Source: Acidobacteriota bacterium
GTDB taxonomy: Bacteria; Acidobacteriota; Vicinamibacteria; Marinacidobacterales; SMYC01
NCBI GenBank assembly: GCA_004356105.1
Contig: SMYC01000226.1
Coordinates: 1 to 49,228 of the forward strand
DNA length: 49,228 bases
Reading direction: 5' to 3'
Below are positions 33,368 to 41,474 of this stretch, in pieces (positions within the stretch are counted from its first letter, which is position 1; every line of letters begins with the position of its first letter). The notes under the pieces are model-generated. The model did not search any database and had not been told where the DNA came from. It saw only the letters and a list, made by a program, of their open reading frames with translations. The position numbers and the translations under genes were made by a program.

Positions 33368-33985
33368 TTATCGCCGCTGCCTGAAAACGAGGGCATAGTC
33401 ACCGTTGTGCCATTTCAGGTCGGAGACGAGCTCGAACCCCGCGTCTTCCATCTCGGCGACGAGCAGCGTTTTGGCGATGCCGTGGCCGTCGCGCGATTCG
33501 GGAACTCCGGACGGGCGGTTCCACTGGCGCCTCGTGTCGAAGTCGACGACGAGGAGGCGGGCGTCGTCACGGAGTGCTTTTCGGAGGCTCTCTTGCATCG
33601 CCTCCGGGTCGGTGAAGTGGTGGTAGACACGGCGGAGAAGGATGGCGTCGCAGCAGGCATCGGGTAGCCCGGTGCTGTCCGCCTGGCCTTCGACCACGCT
33701 TACGTTTGTCGCGCCCTCGCGCGCCACGCGGTCGCGAATTTTCTTCAAGTCATCCGGGTCGATCTCGGTGGCATATACCCGTCCTTCGGGGCCAACTTGC
33801 TCGGCCACGGCCACCGACCACTTGCCGTCGCCCGCGCCGACATCGGCGACGACGTCTCCGCGCTCGATTTCGAGAAGCTCGAACACGCGCTCGAGCTCGT
33901 CGCGGTCGACCCGCGAGCCCTGCAGGAAAGCGCAGGCGAGGGCGGCCATTAGAAGAACGGAAACCAACAAGAAAGCACGTTTCAT
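33368..33985 (-). CDS. Exported SAM-dependent methyltransferase
   Basis: 205 residues with an N-terminal signal/anchor ('AFLLVSVLLMAALACAF', about 4-20), then a class I methyltransferase. Motif I 'VADVGAGDGKWS' binds SAM, 'YATEIDPDDLKKI' is motif II, and 'LLVVDFDTR' and 'VVEGQADSTG' are later blocks. GAGGTG precedes the ATG. A methyltransferase with a signal sequence is odd because SAM is cytoplasmic, so the hydrophobic stretch may be a membrane anchor with the domain facing inward. Similar proteins occur in some Acidobacteria-like genomes. The substrate is unknown. Confidence 0.8.
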   Translation of the reverse strand: MKRAFLLVSVLLMAALACAFLQGSRVDRDELERVFELLEIERGDVVADVGAGDGKWSVAVAEQVGPEGRVYATEIDPDDLKKIRDRVAREGATNVSVVEGQADSTGLPDACCDAILLRRVYHHFTDPEAMQESLRKALRDDARLLVVDFDTRRQWNRPSGVPESRDGHGIAKTLLVAEMEDAGFELVSDLKWHNGDYALVFRQRR

Positions 33986-34048
33986 GTCACACCTCTTTGC
34001 GAATCCATATTGACGCCCGCCGGAAACTTCCCCTAATGACGCCGACGC

Positions 34049-35098
34049 TTATGACAGGAGTACTTTTACCGCCTGGTCCCATTGGACTTCGCGAGTATCC
34101 GCCTCGCCGTTTTCCCCCATGCGGATCGCGAGCTCGCGATTCTCGGCCCAAACGTCGAGCTGCGTTGCTATTTGCATCGGCTCGGGGAGGAGCACGTAGC
34201 CCGAGCGGCCAACCGACACGAGCTCGGCGGGCCCGCCACTATCCATGCAGGTCAACACGGGTTTTTTCGAGCGAAAGGCTTCGAGCGTAACGAACCCGTA
34301 ATCCTCCATGTAGGGCGCGAAGAAGACACCGCGGCAGCGCGCGTAATAGTCGACGAGCGTGTCGTCGTCCACGCGCCCGACGAAGTCGACGCGATCGGCG
34401 ACCCCGAGCTCGCCGGCGAGGGCTTTGAGCGCGTCTTCTTCCTCGCCCGTGCCCGCGATCACGGCGCGGATGTCCGTCTTGACATGCTTCATCGCCTTCA
34501 CGAGAAGGTCGAGACGTTTCAGCTCATGCAGCCGCGAAACAGCAAAGACGAAATTCTCGTAGCCCTCGGTTCGGTACGGACGCTCCGGCGGCGGCGGGTA
34601 GAGAACTTCGGAGTCGATATCGCCGAAATCGCGCAGTCGCTGGGCGATGGTTTTCGACTGCGCGTAGAGCTTGTCGACGTTTTGCGTGAGCAAGAAGTGG
34701 TCCGCTTGGTGGATGAGAAAACGGCGCACCGATTCTTTCACGACGTTTTTTTTAGAGATGCGCCGCTTGAGCGCCGGCCACAAGTCGTAATATTCACGCA
34801 TGCGGTGGTTGAGCCAGCAGATGTGGCGCCGGTGGCGGACGGCAAAGCTCGGATAGCGGAGCGAGATCAGCTGATCGACGGGCTCGCTCTCACCGGTCTC
34901 AGAAACGTCGGTGAACCAGTTGGCCATGTAAGCCGAGAACTGCCGGCCGAAAGGATTTTGCGGCGTCCGCACGAGCTCGGCGGTGTGGCCTGACCGCTTC
35001 AGTGCTTTCGTGAGCTCTTCGGCAATCACGCGATGGCCGCCCGCTACGAAAGGTACGTCCGAGGTCACAACGACGACACGGCGGCCCGTCTTCGTCAT
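34049..35098 (-). CDS. Glycosyltransferase family 4-type
   Basis: 349 residues, a GT-B fold enzyme. The N-terminus 'VVVVTSDVPFVAGGHRVIAE' contains the GGxxR-type acceptor-side loop. The C-terminal half holds 'FVFAVSRLHELKRLDLLVKA', 'FVGRVDDDTLVDYYARCRG' and 'PYMEDYGFVTLEAFRSKKPV' (the EX7E retaining motif region). I chose ATG 35098, whose ATGA overlaps the flippase-like gene's stop, over a longer frame that reads through it. It is the last of six minus-strand envelope/polysaccharide genes. The donor and acceptor are unknown. Confidence 0.87.
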   Translation of the reverse strand: MTKTGRRVVVVTSDVPFVAGGHRVIAEELTKALKRSGHTAELVRTPQNPFGRQFSAYMANWFTDVSETGESEPVDQLISLRYPSFAVRHRRHICWLNHRMREYYDLWPALKRRISKKNVVKESVRRFLIHQADHFLLTQNVDKLYAQSKTIAQRLRDFGDIDSEVLYPPPPERPYRTEGYENFVFAVSRLHELKRLDLLVKAMKHVKTDIRAVIAGTGEEEDALKALAGELGVADRVDFVGRVDDDTLVDYYARCRGVFFAPYMEDYGFVTLEAFRSKKPVLTCMDSGGPAELVSVGRSGYVLLPEPMQIATQLDVWAENRELAIRMGENGEADTREVQWDQAVKVLLS

Positions 35099-36066
35099 GC
35101 GTTCTCTGGATTCCGCTCGGTTGCTTTTGCGGCACGCGTGGAGCTGAATCCTTCCGTGGCGTAAATTAATCCGCCGGGAAGATTGCCGATGATGCCGAGC
35201 GCGAGGATTAACACCGAGAGCACGAAAGCGCCGTCCGGATCCATCCCCACCTGCGAGAAGAGCGCGACGTAAGCGACGTTCGTCGTCCCCCAGCCGCCGA
35301 TGGAGATCGGGAGCATCGTGACGATGAGGATCGGCGGGATGAAACACAAGAAGTAAATCGCGGGGGTCCCGAGGCTCATGGCTTCCGAGAGCAAATAAGC
35401 TTGGAGCACGCGCAACAGCTGAACGCCCACGGAGAGCAGCAGAACGAGACCGAGTGTCGTGAGCCGCGCGCGGTAGCGCGCCATAGCTCGCGCCGCCTTC
35501 GTCCACCAATTGTCTTCGCCACTCGCGAAGATCTTCGCATGCACGCGGCGTGAAAGGGCAAGGGCGAGCCCCGACACAAGCCCGATAGAGCCCACCACGA
35601 CGAGTGCGAGAAGCGCGGGGTGCGGGTAGACGCGGTAGAAAAAGCTGAGCGAGAGAAGCCCGGTAAGAAGCATCGAGAGGAGCCCGAGAAGCCGGTCCAT
35701 TACGACGGACGCGACCGACTCTACACGCCGCTCCGTGAGCCGCGAGAACGATACCGCGCGCACGGCTTCGCCGCCCACACCGCTCGGGAGGAAGCTCCCG
35801 AAGAAAGTGCTGAGAAAGAAGATCTTCACCATGCGCCAGCGCGCTACGTGCACGTCGAGAGCTTCGACGAGCTGGATCCAGCGGGTGACCATGAACGAGC
35901 GGTCGATGAAGACGGTGACGAGCGTGAGAAAGACAAGAAAGGCGTCCGCTCGCCTGAGAAAGCGCAGCATGTTCTCGAGGTCGAGCCGGGAGAGCATGAA
36001 GGCGATGAGTCCGAGGCTCACCACCACGCGCAGCGCGAAAGAGAGTCTTCCGGAAAGAGCGCTCAC
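35095..36066 (-). CDS. Lysylphosphatidylglycerol synthase TM/flippase-like membrane protein
   Basis: A 323-residue polytopic protein of the UPF0104/LPG_synthase_TM (AglD-like) type. Seven to eight hydrophobic helices carry family blocks 'FFGSFLPSGVGGEAVRAVSF' (48-120 region) and 'TMLPISIGGWGTTNVAYVAL'. The family is often a membrane partner of glycan-modifying enzymes, either moving lipid-linked sugars or anchoring the transferases; the exact function is unproven. It overlaps the GT genes on both sides by 4 nt (ATGA), so stoichiometric coupling is likely. Confidence 0.85.
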   Translation of the reverse strand: MSALSGRLSFALRVVVSLGLIAFMLSRLDLENMLRFLRRADAFLVFLTLVTVFIDRSFMVTRWIQLVEALDVHVARWRMVKIFFLSTFFGSFLPSGVGGEAVRAVSFSRLTERRVESVASVVMDRLLGLLSMLLTGLLSLSFFYRVYPHPALLALVVVGSIGLVSGLALALSRRVHAKIFASGEDNWWTKAARAMARYRARLTTLGLVLLLSVGVQLLRVLQAYLLSEAMSLGTPAIYFLCFIPPILIVTMLPISIGGWGTTNVAYVALFSQVGMDPDGAFVLSVLILALGIIGNLPGGLIYATEGFSSTRAAKATERNPENA

Positions 36067-37310
36067 GAGCTTACAGGTTCGGGCTCACGCTGGGTATTTT
36101 TTGCGGGGGGAACGCGCCAGGGCTCCTCGAGAAACTCGAAGTCTTTCGCGTAGTCCCAGCGCGGTCGCCCGCCTTGGGCGCGGTAGCGCTCCACGAGCAC
36201 CTCGTAAAGGCGCTCCATCGTGTCAACGAAGGTCTGGACGGCGAACCGCTTCGAAGTCGCATGCGCGCCCTCCGCCAATCGCCGCGCGAGCGTTTCATCC
36301 TCGACAAGGCGCACCATCCCTTCCGCGAGTGCTTTCACATCGCGCGGCGGCACCATGAGCGCGTTTTGATCGTGCACGAGCACTTCGCGCAAGCCATCGA
36401 CATCCGTCGACAAAATCGGCCGCTCGAGCGCCATGGCTTCGAAAACCGTCAAAGGGGTGCCTTCCCAAAGAGAGGGAAAGACAACGACGTCGAAGCTCGC
36501 AAAGCATGCGGCCACATCGCGCTTAAAGCCGAGAAAGATGACGCGATCGCCGATGCCGAGGCGCGTCGCCTGCGCTTCGAGCTCCGGCTGGAGCGGACCC
36601 TCGCCCACAACGACGAAGCGAGCCTCCGGGATCTTCTTCGCGACTTTTGCGGCAGCTTCCACGAGATAGTAATTGCCTTTCGACTCGTGGAGGCGCGTGA
36701 CCGTGCCGAAAAGCTTTAGACCTTCATCCTCGAAGCCGAGACGATGGCGCGCCTCGCGCCGGGCTTCGGGCGAGAACGGCTGGAACTCGTCGAGCGGAGC
36801 GCCGAGAAAAATTTTCTTCACCCGCTTCGGTGAGAGCTTGCGACCCTTCACGCAAAACTCGCGCGTGGATTCGGAAACGGCCACCGCGACGTCGGTCAGA
36901 GGATCGAAAATCTTGTCGGGGATTTTCTGAAACCACGGCGTGTCGGTGAGGTTCGCGTGCTCGTGGAGCACGTTCGGGATCCCGAGATAGACCGCAGCCG
37001 CGCGACCGAAGGTCGTCGCGCCATAGCCATGCGTCTGGATAACGTCGATCTCGAGACGCTTCAAGAGCCCGATGAGCGCGGGCAGCGTCGAGGGATCGAA
37101 CTTGCCTTTTTCGAGATAGTAGACGCCGAAGCCGTAGCTTTCGAGCTTGTCTTCGGAAAGATCTTTCTTGCGCAAGCTCAGAAGCGATACCTCGAAACGG
37201 GTTTTGTCGAAGCGGGGGATCATCCATGCAAAGAGCCGCTTGACCCCGTGCATCCGGGATCCTTCCCATCCGAGGTGATCGCAAATTTGAAGAACTTTGA
37301 TCTTGGACAC
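36063..37310 (-). CDS. Glycosyltransferase family 4
   Basis: 415 residues. The N-terminal 'LQICDHLGWEGSRMHGVKRL' is the acceptor-binding domain start. The GT4 core shows 'GTVTRLHESKGNYYLVEAAA', 'VIFLGFKRDVAACFASFDVV' and 'FPSLWEGTPLTVFEAMALER' (EX7E). The start is GTG at 37310, one nucleotide after the P1 peptidase stop. The ~40-residue C-terminal tail ('AKNTQREPEPVSS') is variable. It is part of the coupled polysaccharide operon and overlaps the flippase-like gene. Confidence 0.9.
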   Translation of the reverse strand: MSKIKVLQICDHLGWEGSRMHGVKRLFAWMIPRFDKTRFEVSLLSLRKKDLSEDKLESYGFGVYYLEKGKFDPSTLPALIGLLKRLEIDVIQTHGYGATTFGRAAAVYLGIPNVLHEHANLTDTPWFQKIPDKIFDPLTDVAVAVSESTREFCVKGRKLSPKRVKKIFLGAPLDEFQPFSPEARREARHRLGFEDEGLKLFGTVTRLHESKGNYYLVEAAAKVAKKIPEARFVVVGEGPLQPELEAQATRLGIGDRVIFLGFKRDVAACFASFDVVVFPSLWEGTPLTVFEAMALERPILSTDVDGLREVLVHDQNALMVPPRDVKALAEGMVRLVEDETLARRLAEGAHATSKRFAVQTFVDTMERLYEVLVERYRAQGGRPRWDYAKDFEFLEEPWRVPPAKNTQREPEPVSS

Positions 37311-37311
37311 G

Positions 37312-38457
37312 CTAGCGGTTGTATTTCTTCATGATCTCGCGGAGGCGGTCGATCGGTAGGGCTTCTCTGTGGTTGCCGTCTCTTCCGGTGACGTCCACCG
37401 CTTTCAGCATCGAGTTGTAAATCGCCTCTTCCGTCGCTTCGATGGTCGCTTGAAAGATCGGCGAGAGCTTGTCGTTGCGCAGCGAGGGCGCGCCGTCTTT
37501 GAGCTCTCGGCTCGTAAAAGCGCTTCGAAGCTCGGGCGCGGTAGAGAACGCGATGACGTAGTCGCCGCTTCCGTTCGAAGACGTCGCGCCCGTCCGCGAA
37601 AGACCGAGCATGGCGCGCTTCGCAACGCGCTCGAGCCCCGCCGAGAGCACGGGAGCATCGGTGGCCACGACCATCATGATCGAGCCATCGGGATTTTCTT
37701 CGTCGCTGGTTGTGGCGTCGCGCAAATAATAGCGGCCAAGCTCTTCGCCCACTGGGAGGCCATCCATCTGCAAGATGCCGCCAAAGTTGCTCTGCACGAG
37801 GACACCCACCGTATAGCCGCCGAGGCTTTCAGGAAGCTTCCGGGACGACGTTCCGATGCCACCCTTCCACCCGAAAGCGCTCGTGCCGGTGCCCGCGCCG
37901 ACGACACCTTCTTGAACCGGGCCGCTTCTCGCGATCCGGATCGATTCGAGCACGTGCTCTTCTTTGACGTGACGGCCGCGAATGTCGTTGAGACCGCCGT
38001 CGTTCGTCTCCCCCACAACGGGGTTGAACGAGCGTACGTTCTCGTTCCCCGGAAGCCCCATGAGGTAGCTCACAACACCGTTCGCAGCGTTCCACACCGC
38101 GAGCGTTCCGGTGAGCACGATGGGCGATTCTATGGTGCCGAGCTCGCGCACTTGGGTGTAGCCAATGAGCTTCCCGAAAGCATTGCCGAGATGGATGGCG
38201 CCAGGAACCTTCTCCTGAAATAAATTTCCGCCATGCGGCAGGATGGTCGTGACCCCGGTGCGCACGTCACTCCCGCGCCAGATCGTGACCTGGCCGACTT
38301 TTACGCCAGGAACATCGGTGATCGCGTTGAGCTCGCCTGTGGGCAGCACGCCGGGAGCGAGACCAAGCTCGCGCGCCCGGGGGCGTGAGGTTGCATCGGG
38401 TTGGGCCGAAAGATTTGCGGCAAAACTGATCGTCAAGATTGCAAGATAGATTCTCAT
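37312..38457 (-). CDS. P1 family (DmpA/BapA-like) aminopeptidase, secreted
   Basis: 381 residues with a signal peptide (about 1-18, 'LTISFAANLSAQ'). The P1/S58 family self-cleaves to expose an N-terminal serine. Here the site is 'NPDGS259IMMVVATDAP', the same context as the DmpA nucleophile. 'NAITDVPGVKVGQVT', 'LPHGGNLFQEKVPGAIH' and 'GTGTSAFGWKGGIGTSS' are other conserved blocks. The substrates are small peptides, often D-amino-acid or β-amino-acid containing. Its place between glycosyltransferase genes, with gaps of one and three nucleotides, suggests co-transcription, though a functional link to glycan assembly is unclear. Confidence 0.92.
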   Translation of the reverse strand: MRIYLAILTISFAANLSAQPDATSRPRARELGLAPGVLPTGELNAITDVPGVKVGQVTIWRGSDVRTGVTTILPHGGNLFQEKVPGAIHLGNAFGKLIGYTQVRELGTIESPIVLTGTLAVWNAANGVVSYLMGLPGNENVRSFNPVVGETNDGGLNDIRGRHVKEEHVLESIRIARSGPVQEGVVGAGTGTSAFGWKGGIGTSSRKLPESLGGYTVGVLVQSNFGGILQMDGLPVGEELGRYYLRDATTSDEENPDGSIMMVVATDAPVLSAGLERVAKRAMLGLSRTGATSSNGSGDYVIAFSTAPELRSAFTSRELKDGAPSLRNDKLSPIFQATIEATEEAIYNSMLKAVDVTGRDGNHREALPIDRLREIMKKYNR

Positions 38458-38460
38458 GGG

Positions 38461-39669
38461 TCACTCCGAAGGTGCCGGCTTCTCGCGCGGCATGGGTAAA
38501 GTAATTTTTTTCGACACATAGTCGAGCACGCGCCGGGTTCTTTCGAGATAACGCTCGTAGCTGTACTCTTCGTCCGAGCGTCGCCGGGCCGCCGCGCCGA
38601 GCTCACGGGCGCGCTTGGGATCCGCCACGAGGACTTCGATGCCCCTGGCGAATGCCTCGGGCTCGGGCTCGGTCAGCACTGCGATCGCGTCGTCGAGAAC
38701 TTGAGTATGGGTGAGGATGCGCGTCGCAACGATCGGCTTCCCCGAATGAAGATAGGAGTAGATCTTGAGCGGCGTGTTCTTGCCGTGCGAGCGCGGTGAG
38801 ACGAGCGCGTCTGCGGCGGCGAGGTAGCGCGGCATCTCCGAAGGCGGCTTCTGCCCGGTAAAAACAACCCGATCCGCGATACCGAAGCGCGCGACATTCC
38901 TTCGCGCCGCTTCGACTTGATCCGGCTTGCCGCCGACCATCACTAGCCGCACGGAAGGATTCGAAACGCGTGCGACGGCGTCATAAAGAAGCTCGAGCCC
39001 CTGATAAGCCTCGAACGTTCCCGTGTAGAGAAGAACGAAAGCGTCCTCGAGGCCGAGCTCGCCACGGACTCGCTTCGTCTCTTCCGCGCTCAACGCTTCA
39101 CCCGATTCCGCGAGCGGCGAGTTCTCGATGAGGAATTTGGGCTTCTCGGCGTCGGTGAGATCGACGACCTCGCCGAGATAAGGACAAATGTAGATGACCG
39201 CTTCGGAGCCGCGTATGGTGACGCGCTCGGCGCAGTCGAACAGCCAACGCAACACGCGCGAGCGGCTGTAGTGAAAATTCTCGAGCTGCTCCGGAAGTGA
39301 CGAGTGCATGTCGTAGATGGTCGGGACCCCGAAGAGCTTTGAGAGGACAACACCCATGAGCCCCGCTTCCTCGTGACAATCGAGAACGTCGTAACGCTCG
39401 GAAAGAAGCCGTCTGAGCGACGAGGTGAAGACGAGCGCATCGAGTGGCAACTTCGCGAGGGACGGCCCGACCCGGACCGAACGTATGGCGGGCACCGCGG
39501 GGGTTCGGAAAATGCGAAGCCCCGGCATCGTGACATCCTCGCCGATCGCATAAGTGACGAGATCGACGTGATGCCCGAGCTCCGTCAACGCCCGGATCCT
39601 ATAGAACTCGCTGAACGGCGTACCCCTCGGCTGAAAGAATGGCTGAGGGGCAATCATGAGGATGCGCAT
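38461..39669 (-). CDS. Glycosyltransferase family 4
   Basis: 402 residues. 'MIAPQPFFQPRGTPFSEFYR' is the N-terminal donor/acceptor loop. 'LLYTGTFEAYQGLELLYDAV', 'VVFTGQKPPSEMPRYLAAAD' and 'SPRSHGKNTPLKIYSYLHSG' (EX7E replaced by a PLKIYSYL type, common in a subgroup) mark the GT4 fold. The start ATG 39669 is chosen because TATAAT lies 10 nt upstream; both start and promoter lie inside the 3' end of the DUF885-like gene, with 71 nt overlap. This makes an internal promoter within the operon likely. Confidence 0.87.
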   Translation of the reverse strand: MRILMIAPQPFFQPRGTPFSEFYRIRALTELGHHVDLVTYAIGEDVTMPGLRIFRTPAVPAIRSVRVGPSLAKLPLDALVFTSSLRRLLSERYDVLDCHEEAGLMGVVLSKLFGVPTIYDMHSSLPEQLENFHYSRSRVLRWLFDCAERVTIRGSEAVIYICPYLGEVVDLTDAEKPKFLIENSPLAESGEALSAEETKRVRGELGLEDAFVLLYTGTFEAYQGLELLYDAVARVSNPSVRLVMVGGKPDQVEAARRNVARFGIADRVVFTGQKPPSEMPRYLAAADALVSPRSHGKNTPLKIYSYLHSGKPIVATRILTHTQVLDDAIAVLTEPEPEAFARGIEVLVADPKRARELGAAARRRSDEEYSYERYLERTRRVLDYVSKKITLPMPREKPAPSE

Positions 39670-41419
39670 GCGCCCTGGAATTATAGTCCGCACGGCCGTC
39701 CTTGCCCCTCCGTGGACGGAAGACTCCATGAAAGCTCGAGGAAGCTCCCAGCAATCGGAACCGGATGAGTCGGATCGGAGGGAGCCCCTCGGTGAGGAGC
39801 CGGCGGGTGAGCTCAGCGCGCGTTGCGAGCGGGTGCTCCAAGGCGTAGTCGGCCGCGAGCTCGTTCAGAGCTAGCCATCCGGCGGCAGGGTCCGAAACGC
39901 CCGGATCGACCGCGACACGGGTCGCTTCGCTCCGCGATGCAGCAAGAGGCAGAAGTCCTCGCTCTCGAAACAACGTGACGACCTCTTCGAAGCTCCGGCC
40001 CCGCGCGTGCATCTCTACGACGGCGATCAACCTTACGAAGGCGAGCATGCGCCGGTGATGGTGCCGCAGGCGCAGCTCGAGATTCTCCGGTTCGAATCCA
40101 CCGTCGAGAGCCTCACGCTCGAATTCCAAGAGCCACCCCTCGCTCGTGGTCTCGGTCGCAAGGACGCGCCGCAACAGGCTCGCAGACTCAGCCTGATAAG
40201 CGAATTGACGCGCCCGCCCACCCACTTCGCGCAAAGTGAGAAGCTCGAGCTCGCTGCGGTCAACGCGACCGAGCTCCGTGTCACGAACCATGAGAAACGT
40301 GCCTCGAGCTGGCTCGAGCGCCTTGGGACGCCACAACACCACCGGCGCTCGGCCAGGAAAGTAAACCGGCACCAAACGTACCGGAGGCGAGACATCGGAC
40401 GAGCGCGAAAGGTCGCGTTCACGAACAAAGGCAGCGACACGCTCGGAAGCCTCGGCTACTTCGAGCTCGACCGCCTCGAGAGGAGGCTTGGGCGCGAGCA
40501 ACGCGGGCAAAGACTCCGACGCAAAGTGGGTCAACGCGAGCTCCGTGAGCTCGTGCGTGGCGAGCTCGAGCTCGGCTTCCGCGAGGGCGAGGATCGTGTC
40601 CAGCGACCAATCCAACATGTGCTCGTAGAGAAAATAGCGGCGCAGGCCTTCCTCACCGAGGACGAAACCGGCGGGGTCGTCACCGGTGGGCCGTGGCGCG
40701 TCGGCCATGAGCCTCTGCACCGAGCGCGTCGCCGCGCGGCTGAGCTCGGCGAGCTCCGCGACCCTCGGGGGCGGCAAGCGGCCTTCGAGCATCTGAGAAA
40801 GATCGAGCAGCAAACGCCGGCAGCTCTCTAGCGACCGGACGCCATCACCGCGCCAGATGGGCTGGACGGGAACGAGATTCTCCCGCGCTTGCTCCAAGAG
40901 CGGTGTGATGGCGGCCAGCCTGCCGGCAAGGGCGTCCGCGCGGGTCGCAAGCTCCCCTTCCGCAAGCAGGGAAACGAGCCCGAGGCGGATCTGGTCCCCG
41001 TAAAACGCGGCGGTCCGATTCCAAAGCTGCCTTTGCTCGAGCTCGAATAGCTCGGCCTTCACGAGGCTCGTGAGCCATATCGCGTCGAGATAAGCCGGCT
41101 GCGAAAGCGCTGTGAGCTTCAGCCCCAGGAGCTTGTAATGATAATCAGAGAGCCATGTAACGCGTGCGTCGATATCCGCGCGCGCGAAGCTTCCAAGGCG
41201 ATCGTCGTTCCCAGGAAGGCCCGACAGCGTGGACTCCACAGGATAGAAGCGAAAGCGCTCGGCGAAATAGATCTCCATCACGTCCTCGAGCAGACGATCT
41301 TCCACGGGTAGACGGGTGTCTTTCGGGACGCAACCGAAAGCGACCAAGGCGAGGATCATGAGGCCGATGCGGCCAATGCCGAGGAGGAGCGCGTTGCCGC
41401 GATTCGGTGCAGGTTTCAT
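39599..41419 (-). CDS. DUF885-like lipoprotein with lost metal-binding motif
   Basis: 606 residues. A lipobox 'LVAFGC' puts the lipidated cysteine at C30. The body follows the DUF885 pattern: 'LLEDVMEIYFAERFRFYPVE', then long helices, then 'PVVLWRPKALEPARGTFLMV' before the metal site. In DUF885 proteins 'HExxPGHHLQ' follows; here the position reads 'LREVGGRARQFAYQ', so the zinc ligands are absent. It is therefore a probable catalytically dead envelope protein or a divergent enzyme. The C-terminal 23 codons overlap the next glycosyltransferase. It is the first gene of the minus-strand polysaccharide operon, divergent from nhaC. Confidence 0.6.
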   Translation of the reverse strand: MKPAPNRGNALLLGIGRIGLMILALVAFGCVPKDTRLPVEDRLLEDVMEIYFAERFRFYPVESTLSGLPGNDDRLGSFARADIDARVTWLSDYHYKLLGLKLTALSQPAYLDAIWLTSLVKAELFELEQRQLWNRTAAFYGDQIRLGLVSLLAEGELATRADALAGRLAAITPLLEQARENLVPVQPIWRGDGVRSLESCRRLLLDLSQMLEGRLPPPRVAELAELSRAATRSVQRLMADAPRPTGDDPAGFVLGEEGLRRYFLYEHMLDWSLDTILALAEAELELATHELTELALTHFASESLPALLAPKPPLEAVELEVAEASERVAAFVRERDLSRSSDVSPPVRLVPVYFPGRAPVVLWRPKALEPARGTFLMVRDTELGRVDRSELELLTLREVGGRARQFAYQAESASLLRRVLATETTSEGWLLEFEREALDGGFEPENLELRLRHHHRRMLAFVRLIAVVEMHARGRSFEEVVTLFRERGLLPLAASRSEATRVAVDPGVSDPAAGWLALNELAADYALEHPLATRAELTRRLLTEGLPPIRLIRFRLLGASSSFHGVFRPRRGKDGRADYNSRAHAHPHDCPSAILSAEGYAVQRVL

Positions 41420-41474
41420 TTTTTGCTTCGCTAAAAGACAACTATCGGGTAGATCCTCACTAGGGTCAAGGTTT

